Below, in pieces: positions 56,221 to 64,000 of a stretch of DNA of 64,000 nt. The DNA lies in the NCBI GenBank assembly GCA_009763385.1, contig CM019831.1, positions 20,052,080 through 20,116,079 of the forward strand, written 5' to 3'. Each line of letters begins with the position of its first letter. The stretch's first letter is position 1. Position numbers and translations under genes: made by a program. Below the pieces are notes generated by a model. It did no database searches, was not told the DNA's origin, and saw only the letters and a program-made list of their open reading frames with translations. This stretch comes from Coix lacryma-jobi var. lacryma-jobi (taxonomy: Eukaryota > Streptophyta > Magnoliopsida > Poales > Poaceae).

Positions 56221-57011
56221 GCACAGGGCACAGTGTGCGCTCCAATCTTCCCCAGATCGACGCCAGTAGCCCCGCCTCCAGTCCGCGCCGCCGCCCTCGA
56301 GCTCTCCTCGCCGTCGAGCCTCTCCGCTCCGCACTCGCCTCCCACGCCGCCGTCCTCCTCGCCGTCGTGTCCACGCCGCCGTCCTCCTCGCCGTCGTGTC
56401 CGCGCCGCCGTCCTCCACGCCGCCGTCCTCATCCACTCCGCCGTACGTCCTCCACGCCGCCGTCCTCCGCGTCGGCCGCCGTCATCCGAGCCGCCGGCCT
56501 GTGCGTGTGTGTGTGCGTGTGCAGTGCGTGATGGTGTGCGTGTGTGTCCAGTGTGTGTGAGAGTGTAAAAAAATATGAAAAGGTTAAATAGAAAAATTGA
56601 TATATATATATATATGTATATATATAAAGAAAAGAAATGAATATAAATAGATATATATATTTATAGATAATGAATATGAATTTTTCTATTTAACCTTTTC
56701 ATTTCTTTTGTTTATAGAAAAAGGAAAATCATATATATATGTTTTTTTAACGTAACAAATCACGTGACAAGGATCCACGGTGTGTAAATCACGTGACAAG
56801 GATATGTTTTCTTTCCACCGTCGTCGTTCTTGTCCACGGTGTGTAAATCATGTGACAAGGATATGTTTAAACATGTATTTATTACTCTTAGAAATATGTG
56901 TTCATAGAAAATCATGTGCCATGTCGGAACATGCATTTATTACTCTTTACGAATATATGTTATTGTCATGTTATTTTTATGAATTGTCATGTTATTTTTA
57001 TGAATTGCCTA
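56221..57011 (+). other. Leader region of the second gene in CACTA family 2
   Basis: GC-rich CCGCCGTCCTC repeats to about 56500, a GT-rich stretch, then AT-rich DNA with GTGTGTAAATCA(C/T)GTGACAAGGAT present two to three times (56755-56865). The frames in the GC-rich part are low-complexity only. Confidence 0.45.
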
Positions 57012-57538
57012 AAACTCGAAACCCCAAAACCTGAAACCCTAACCCTAAACCCTCGAACCTAAACCACTAAACCTTCAAACCCCGAAACCCCGAAACCCTA
57101 AACCCCGAAACCCTAAAACCCGAAACCTCGAACCCCTAACTCTAAACCCTCAAACCCCTAAGCCCCGAAACCCTAAACCCTCAAACCCCGAAACCCCGAA
57201 ACCCTAAAACCCGAAACCCCGAACCCCTAACTCTAAACCCTCAAACCCCGAAACCCTGAACCCCGAAACCCTGAACCCCTAAACCCTAAACCTTAAACCC
57301 CGCAACCCCTAAACCCTGAAACCCTAAACCCTGCAACCCCGAACCCCTAAACCCCGAAACCCCGTACCCCTAAACCCCGAAACCGTAAAACCTGAAACCA
57401 TAACCCTAAACCCTCAAACCATAAACCCCGAAACCCTAAACCCTGAAACCTTAAACCCCGAGACCAAAACCCTAAACCCTTAACCCCTAATTAAACCCCT
57501 GGTTTTCGGTTTAGGGTTTTAGGGTTTAGGGTTTAGGA
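57012..57538. repeat. Degenerate telomere-like array (CCCTAAA/CCCCGAAA)
   Basis: About 480 bp of AAACCCTAAACCC mixed with AAACCCCGAAACC. The orientation then flips near 57500 to GGTTTAGGGTTTAGGG, directly before the ATG of the second gene. The unit is based on the plant telomere repeat but heavily degenerate. Confidence 0.9.
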
Positions 57539-57539
57539 A

Positions 57540-59838
57540 ATGGCCGACCCAAATGAGAATGTGATGGAGGAGGAAATGATGAATATCATAGCCGGCGACG
57601 ATGACGGGAGTCAATACTTATTGAATTACGAAGACATGACCATGCATGATGAAAATCTCCCTGAACAACAAGTTGAGATGGAAGAAGGCAATACAGGCGA
57701 GGTATATATACAATGTATATATACCGGCCCCACCATCTCCTCCACCGTGGGCTCCAACGCCGCCACCGACCCCACCATCTCCTCCACCGCGGGCTCCAAC
57801 GCCACAACCTCCACCGCGGGCTCCAACACCGCCACCGGCCCCACCGTCTCCTCCACCGCGGGCTCCAACACCCCTGCCTCCACCGCGCGGCCCTAAGAAG
57901 CGGTCCACTGCCACGGAACCGAAGGCCCCACCTCCAAAAAAGAAGGCTCCTGCATCAGGAAAAAAAGCACATGAGAAATTAGCTTATGAAATGACTGATG
58001 AGGAGTTACAAATTTCGGTGAAAAAAGATGTGAAAAATTTTTTAGATGAATCAACGGCCGCGGCTAAAGCGAAGAGAAACCCAGAGAAGCCTTACCTCCT
58101 GTTAAACCCACAGGAGTTAAGGAAAAGGGTGGACCAGCATGGTATTAAGATGCGTGAAGCCCGAAAGGCTCCGTGAAAATCAGACTACGAACGCTCTCTA
58201 ATCAAGTCTGCAAAAGAACAACAATGAAGCACGAAGAAAGTGGGAAAGAGTGTTCCACAGCTTGGGGAAACATCAAGACCTCTGTCCCCATTATTTGTGC
58301 AAAATCAGTGTGGTTCAAACATGGGCAGAGTACAGAGAAAATCTGGAGAGACCACTTTGTCTGAGATGGACTCAATGGAAAAAAATTTCATTGACAGCGG
58401 TCTCCCATACGAGACGATTCAAAATATTGCTACTGGGCTGGAGTTTCCAAGAGTGGAAGTAGTTGATGAATGGAGGAGAAATTTTGCACCGGGCAGGAGT
58501 CTACTGAACCCCAATCACTTGCATGTACTTGGTACGCAGATGTTTGCAATCAACAAATGGTGCATGGAGGCTTCTAAAGACGGTGATATAAATTGGATTT
58601 CTGTCCGAATTCGGAACCATCACTACTTCCGTGGCGATGACCTAATCTTAGTCCAGATGGAGGAATTACACTAGCTATGCCATATGGACGCACTGGACAA
58701 ATCGCTCCTTAGCTGCTATTGTTTGTAAGTGTTTCTTTTATAGTTTTCATTGAACTCTCTAGTATGTGTATATAGTATGTAGTATTCTTACACACGTACT
58801 TGTGGATCGACTCGATATTGCAGGTATTAGATGACTCAGCTCAGAGATAAACATGACAATTCTGTTGGGTTTGTTGATCCATATGTGGTTTTCAAGGCTC
58901 CAAACCCTTCAGCGACTTGGAGCGATGAGTCGTGTATGAATCTCATGAGGTTCTTCGTGAACCAAAAAGATAGAGAAAAAATACTCTTTCCATACAACTT
59001 TAAGTGGTGAGACATATATAGTTAATAATAAGTATATGCACATTTTATTTTACTTAACCCTAATAATCTATATATATGAATCATGTGTATCAACAGCTTT
59101 CACTGGATACTGATGGTCATTGATCTCAAACACAGCAATGTGTTAATCTATGACTCGTTGAGCAAACCGCGAGAAGATTACCAAGATATGATAGACATCC
59201 TCCAAAGATAATTTTTCGATCCCTAGCTTCCATGCTTAAAGTAGAGACTAAGCTTGTATATATATACTAATTAATAAATAATGATCCAACTATTAATGTT
59301 TCATTGGCCGGATTAGGGTTTGGGAAAAATTCATTGCTCGGGAACATATGAGTCAGTGTAAGGCCCCACTTACAATAAAGCCACGACTACCAGTAAGTTT
59401 ACACCTTCGTCAATGTACGTGTATCTTTATTATATCATGTCATATATCATATCTTTATTACGAGATAAATCTTTTCATTCTACAGTGGATTTTGAGACAA
59501 AAACAGGGTACCAACTTATGTGGATTCTATGTTTGCGAGTACATGATGATATAATCAAATAGAATTCCTGAAGAAATCATCAAAGTACGTAACATGTTTC
59601 TTTTCATTTTTTATAGACTTAATATTGATAATATAGATATAACTAATATCTTCTTTAATTCCAATTGAAGACTGACTGGTTGAAGCAAAAAGTGATGCTA
59701 CAAGACCAATTGAAAGCAATACAAGAGTCAATAGCAGGATTTCTTCGGGAACAAGTCATAAGTCCAAACGGCGAGTTCTACTGTAATACCGACGAGCCGT
59801 TGATTCCAAACAATGATGATCATTTGTATGCCCTGTAG
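57540..59838 (+). pseudogene. CACTA second gene (Ulp1/C48 protease type), family 2, defective
   Basis: Starts at the ATG at 57540 (MADPNENVMEEEMMNI), then a Pro-rich tract in another frame (intron or frameshift near 57700), a basic stretch (RGPKKRS) and KSVPQLGE. In-frame stops lie at 58174-58176, 58225-58227 and 58672-58674. Protease exons follow: VGFVDPYVVFKAP (about 58840-59006), FHWILMVIDL with the catalytic His and LIYDS with the Asp (59097-59207), VWEKFIAREH, KQGTNLCGFYVCEYM with Gln and Cys (from 59486), and a C-terminal exon ending at the TAG at 59836-59838. The His/Asp exon is 111 bp, exactly as in the family 1 gene, but it is followed by AT instead of a GT donor. A TAA follows YMMI. 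The catalytic residues survive; the frame does not. Confidence 0.82.
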
Positions 59839-60147
59839 ATATTTAGATGGAGTACAACTTGTAATAGGTTTATAGTACTAACTTTAGAGTACAACTTTTG
59901 TAGATAGATATTTGGACAACTTCTACATGTATATATATTGCTTGTAATTTTATATGTACATATTTATATATATATATATGTAGTTCTATAGTTCAATTAT
60001 ATATGCATGCAATAAGCTTATTGTGTTATGCTGCTAATATATATAAATTATATATATTAGCAGCAAAGAATACATATTAGAAAACATATTAAATAAATAA
60101 ACAAAACTAAAAACAGAACTGAAATGAAAATAAAAAAGAAAAAACCA

Positions 60148-60345
60148 GGGACCCTTTAGTCCCGGCTGGTATCACCGCTGGCAGCACCCTTTAGTCCCGG
60201 CTGGTAATACCAGCCGGGACTAAAGGGTGGGCTTTAGCCGCGGTGGCCGGAGCCGGGACTAAAGGGGGGGCCTTTAGTCCCGGAAGCGTAGTCCCGGCTC
60301 GGCAACCGGGGCTAAAGGCCCTTGCCGACCGGGGTTAAAGGCATG
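60148..60345. repeat. CACTA family 2 right subterminal repeats
   Basis: CCTTTAGTCCCGGCTGG and CCAGCCGGGACTAAAGG in alternating orientation, just before the terminus at 60359. Confidence 0.88.
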
Positions 60346-60359
60346 TTTCTGTAGTAGTG

Positions 60360-60366
60360 ACTCCCG

Positions 60367-60408
<42 letters not shown>

Positions 60409-61332
60409 CCTAGAACAGTAGAACGTACCTAACGATAGAATATAACTAAAATTGAACTTTCCATCTTAATTCATTGCATCAACTCCAAAACTAATTCCCG
60501 TAGCCCCTCATATATATAGTTGGCCAACGCACCCTCATTCTGATAAGAAAACTATAAAGCATACAGGTACCACAAGCCTCAGTCTAATATATACATCTGT
60601 CCTGGTTCCAATAAAATCATTACCCATTGCATAGAAATCACCAAGATCTGAGGCAGACATTACGTATTATGTGTCACAGCAGCGAGTCAGTCATAGGGTT
60701 GGGAAGCATCAGGATTGTTTGTATCACAGCAAGCGGCTAATTCAGGGTATGTGACTATTGCGCTCTGATGAAGATCCACACAGGCCATGAGATGAATGAA
60801 GATATAGCAGTCAGTCCTTACACAGTGGTCCCTTCATCTTTCAGAGGGTGTAACAAACTAACAATGATCCATCAAAATAGAAATTGTCTTTTGCAGTGGA
60901 GGTTGTGAATTGAGTCACTAAAAACATGAATTTCATACAAGATAAACTGAATCTACAAGAAGAAACAGAGTAGAACAGCTGGATTAAGATCCATAGTGTG
61001 ATGGAGCAGCTCACCACTACTGGTCCTAGACACAAGCCTAATCAAGAACAAAAATCTCACAAACATATAAATCTACACACATACTACCTAGTCAAGAACA
61101 AAAACCACTTGCGGAAAATGACATGGACACTAATAATTTGGTCGCGAATCCCCCCACTGCGTGAGCTGCTATCAGTGATGCTCTGCCTTTTCCATGGGCT
61201 GCTGTGGTTGAGCCCAGGCCCAACACAAAGATGAGGAGGGTAACCATCATGGAGGGAGAGCCAGCTTGCAGGGCACGCGGTGACACCATGGACGAAGCTG
61301 AGGACGTGAGGATTATGGAGGAAGCAGAGGAG
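60360..61332. repeat. Direct duplication, right copy
   Basis: Starts with ACT directly after the CACTA terminus, a shorter AT run (about 60372-60404), then the same 930 bp as 52627-53553. I noticed one substitution (CCCATTGCATAG against CCCATAGCATAG) and indels in homopolymer or AT tracts. After GAGGAG it continues into native-looking DNA (TCAAGGTCCAGC). Confidence 0.92.
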
Positions 61333-61782
61333 TCAAGGTCCAGCGTTGTAGAATTTTTGGCAAAAGCTTCTGTGATAGTGAGGATCTCGCCACTAGTAGA
61401 AGGTCCCTTGACTGACATGAATACTTGACCCCATAAAAGAAGAGTTGGTTTGGTATAGTGGCAGAAGTTCATGATCAAGCATCCGGCAACCAGTGCCAAT
61501 TTCGTACAAGGAAGACGTATGAAAGGATTGCAAAACTTCCCAATGTTTCCCAATCCTAACAAGCAACATGATGATATGACATGTCAGTTCTGTTATCAAA
61601 GGTCTCAATGTCTGATGCACTGCAATTTTTGAGGTTTGGACTTTTACTCTGAGGGATCAGGATGCTCCAAGTAATGTTTTATTTATAGTCCATGAGTTTA
61701 ATGCACTAGAATAATAAGTGGTTCCAGCTGTTCCTTCATTTAGCTCCTTTCACCAATATTATATATATATATATACACTATA
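61333..61782. other. Right flank of the duplication
   Basis: A minus-strand frame of 156 codons (61562-61092) spans the duplication edge and has two hydrophobic stretches. It has no recognised domain, and in the left copy it is replaced by transposase sequence. I leave it uncalled. Confidence 0.3.
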
Positions 61783-63080
61783 AAGGAGCGTTGAAATTGT
61801 AAATTCATTGTCACCGTAAAACTCCTTACTTAACTTAGTTTGACAGGTGGTCCCATGGAAAACCTACCTTAGATTGACAGGCGGACCCATGAGAAAAGTT
61901 GGGCAGGAACATATGAAACATCTGTGTTTCACGTTGTCGAGGTCGCCTCCCTCGCGATTTTTTTCACCAATGTGCCGCCTACCCGCCCGCCGCACGTACC
62001 CCCGTCCGAGCGCACAACGCTTCGCTGCTTCTCTCATCAAAAAAAAAAAAACTTCGCTGCTTCCTCACGCATGGGAAACCGCCGCATACCCGGCCAGATC
62101 AACCCGTCCTCGTCAAGATTTCACGCTTCCTCGTGCACCGGAAACCCGGTAGACGGACCACGCGTCGCCAGCATCGCCGGTGTCACCTCCGCCCGCACCG
62201 CCACTGCGGCGGCTCATCTGCTACGAGCGCACGTATCCCCATATCCATCTGCCAGGCCAACGCTGCTATCACCCCATCCAATGTCCATGACACCGTTTAG
62301 CGTTTGTCTCTTTGTTGCTGTTGTTGATCTTGATCTAATCCATAGGGTTTGGGTGCCAAGGTGTTCTCCGCCTGTACATCCTTGCGCAAGGAAACTGCCG
62401 CATGTCTGCTTCGTAACCCAGCGAGCCAGGAAACTGCCGCATCTCCAGTCCCTGGCCGTCTGCTTCGTAGCGCACGAGAGAGAAACCAACGGAGAAATCC
62501 TCACCTCCAGTCCCTGGCCGTCTGCTTCGTAGCGCCGAGCGAGCCCAAGCTCATCGCGAATTCGCGACGCGGCCTCGCGATGTGATCTCTACCGCGGCCT
62601 GCACGCCGTGGCGCTATCAGTTTGCTGCGCTGGAGCGGCAAGAGAAAGCCCTGACACCGCCTGGAACTATCTTGGCCAAGTGAACGCCGGCGTCGTCAAT
62701 CTGCTGTACCGGCGCAGCAAGGAGAAGTCCTAGGAACGCCTGGACGGAAGGTGCCTGCTTGACACCATCTGGGATGCTGGTTATTAGTTATTTCTCTGAA
62801 TATCTGAAATTTTTGAACGCCTGTGCCGTCAGTGGCATCTTCTACATATCTGAAATTTTTGAACGCCTGTACCATCTGGGAAACACGTGGGGGCACAATC
62901 ATATCTGCAAGCGGATCTTCTACATCAATGGCATCGACATTGCCCTCGCTGAGGATGCCGCAACCGAACATGGAGGCCCTGGTTTTCTCCTCCTGGTTGT
63001 TGCCTCCTTCGTCGCGCTCATCAACACCAGCTCCACCCACAGTTTCATCAAGGAGACGCAGCTCGGTGCACGGGGCTGCC
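61783..63080. other. GC-rich transposon debris
   Basis: Starts ACACTATAAAGGAGCG, like the TIR of 41870-44833. It contains short direct repeats: CTCCAGTCCCTGGCCGTCTG at about 62442 and 62501, and ATCTGAAATTTTTGAACGCC at about 62802 and 62849. No intact frame and no clear right end. Confidence 0.4.
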
Positions 63081-63084
63081 CATC

Positions 63085-64000
63085 GAGCCGCGCCCAAGGC
63101 TGACGACAACCGTCGCTAACAGCAAGCGTGTCTCCTGCCCCAACATCGTCCGTCAAGCCTCGATCTTAATTGCCGGTATGGAGTTGACGTCTTCGTGATG
63201 CCTCTAGCCAGGAGCGACATGGTCCTTGGCATGCACTGGATGGCCACGTTAGGGCCCATCGTTTGGGACTTCACCAACCGCATCATGGTGTTCCAGCAAG
63301 ACGGTCGCACCATCTGTTAGCGTGGCATGGCTCCACCTAGTGTGCAGGGCCTCCATGTTTCCAGGGAAGACGACTCCATTCTCGAGGGGGTCCTCGGCTT
63401 TGACGATGTCTTTACCGAGCCAACGGGGCTCCTGCTAGCGCGCCCTTCTGCGTCATGGACAGGCGCGATCCATCGTCCATCCAGTCATATGAGCCGAGGA
63501 CACGAGGGTGGCTGTGTTTGCCAAGACAATGCAGGAATGCGAGGAGTTCCTGGCCAACATACGCTATCGTCTAAACCAGGCTAAGACAACCCAAAAGTTG
63601 CATTGTGACAAAGTGCATCGCCACATCGCATATCGAGTAGCGATTGGGCGCTCCTTTGGCTCCGGCAACACGCAACGTCCTCGCTACCCCAGGTTGTCTC
63701 TAGCAAGCTCAGGCCATGTTTCTTCGAACCGTACTGCGTCATCGAGCTGATCAACGCATCGCGTCCACCTCAACCTGGCTCCCTACGCCCGCCTCCACAA
63801 TGTGTTTCATGTCGAACTGCTCAAAAAGTTTGTTGGTACACCGCCGGCTGCCCCGCCACCTCTGCCAACTATTCACCATGGTACAGTTACTCCGGAGTCC
63901 GAGCACGCCATGCGCTACCGCCTAGCTAGGGGTGTTCAGCAGGTGCTTATTCAGTGGAAAGGCCAGTTTGCCGTATCAGCTACATGGGAAGACATTCAGC
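63085..64000 (+). pseudogene. Ty3/gypsy polyprotein remnant with internal deletion, runs off the window
   Basis: Retropepsin-region text (VSCPNIVRQASILI, then after a frameshift VDVFVMPLARSDMVLGMHWM and LGPIVWDF) is followed by the short segment before reverse transcriptase (DDSILEGVLGFDDVFTEP). Around 63500 it jumps to the post-integrase region (RLNQAKTTQKLHCDK, LHNVFHVELLKKFVG) and a chromodomain-like QVLIQWKGQFAVSATWEDIQ at the window edge. Reverse transcriptase, RNase H and the integrase core are missing. Several frames are used, so it is not functional. Confidence 0.85.

Larger units (their letters stand above)
53554..60359 (+). mobile_element. CACTA transposon, family 2, 5'-truncated
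   Basis: The right terminus is GTTTCTGTAGTAGTG at 60359 (inverse CACTACTACAGAAAC), followed by ACT. There is no left terminus: the sequence starts abruptly in the transposase gene at 53554. Both genes are on the plus strand. Repeats with TTTAGTCCCGG and CCGGGACTAAAG lie between the genes (55989-56206) and near the right end (60148-60345). Confidence 0.9.

Noticed and set aside
57012..57538. A true telomere or a chromosome-fusion scar
   Set aside because: The units are highly degenerate, change strand, and lie inside a transposon directly before its gene.
61092..61562. A small membrane protein gene on the minus strand
   Set aside because: The frame crosses the edge of the 1-kb duplication, so one half is duplicated elsewhere without the other; hydrophobic stretches alone are not enough.

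Overview
This window is plant nuclear DNA, almost certainly from a grass (Poaceae) and probably a panicoid. The evidence is an NB-LRR resistance gene of grass type, Stowaway MITEs, two different En/Spm (CACTA) families carrying Ulp1-protease genes, a chromodomain-type Ty3/gypsy element, an L1-like LINE, and GT-AG introns. I see no bacterial, organellar, rRNA or CRISPR features. The species cannot be named from the sequence.

Layout. 1-925: a TIR DNA transposon with a GC-rich tandem core. 1345-6229: a two-exon NB-LRR gene broken by a one-base deletion in the NB domain, with a Stowaway MITE in its intron. 6230-9637: AT-rich intergenic DNA with a 294-bp tandem array (7408-8166) holding five tRNA-like boxes. 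9638-35602: a four-deep nest in which a Stowaway MITE is split by a 25.7-kb CACTA element (9682-35381, TSD ACC). That element is split by a 12.6-kb Ty3/gypsy retrotransposon (22687-35320, TSD TAATT), whose first ORF is split by a 562-bp CACTA MITE (25822-26383, TSD TAC). 35603-38690: a 5'-truncated LINE on the minus strand. 38691-41869: intergenic DNA with a CACTA end. 41870-44833: a TIR element with exon-like captured fragments. 44836-51142: a LINE-type RNase H fragment split by a gag-protease-only LTR retrotransposon (44944-50927, TSD GTTGT), whose 3' LTR is split by a small CACTA (49579-50600, TSD CCA). 52548-61332: a 1-kb direct duplication flanking a 5'-truncated CACTA of a second family (53554-60359). 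61780-64000: GC-rich debris and an internally deleted gypsy remnant running off the window.

How it fits together. Each of the two CACTA families has a large coding member and a small non-coding member here. Family 1 (repeat core ACAGGCGGTT) is 9682-35381 plus 49579-50600. Family 2 (repeat core TTTAGTCCCGG) is 53554-60359 plus 25822-26383. Both large members encode a TNP2-type transposase and a second protein with a Ulp1/C48 protease tail. In both, a block of the same repeats that normally sits near the element ends lies between the two genes, next to a TATATAGG box and a GC-rich leader. This looks like an internal promoter for the second gene and is the most interesting recurring design in the window. 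Both small members carry a tRNA-like A-box/B-box segment. Nearly every coding unit is damaged by a few stops or frameshifts, so I list them as pseudogenes. The gypsy element is the youngest large insertion, with about 11 LTR differences over 2,928 bp counted by eye.
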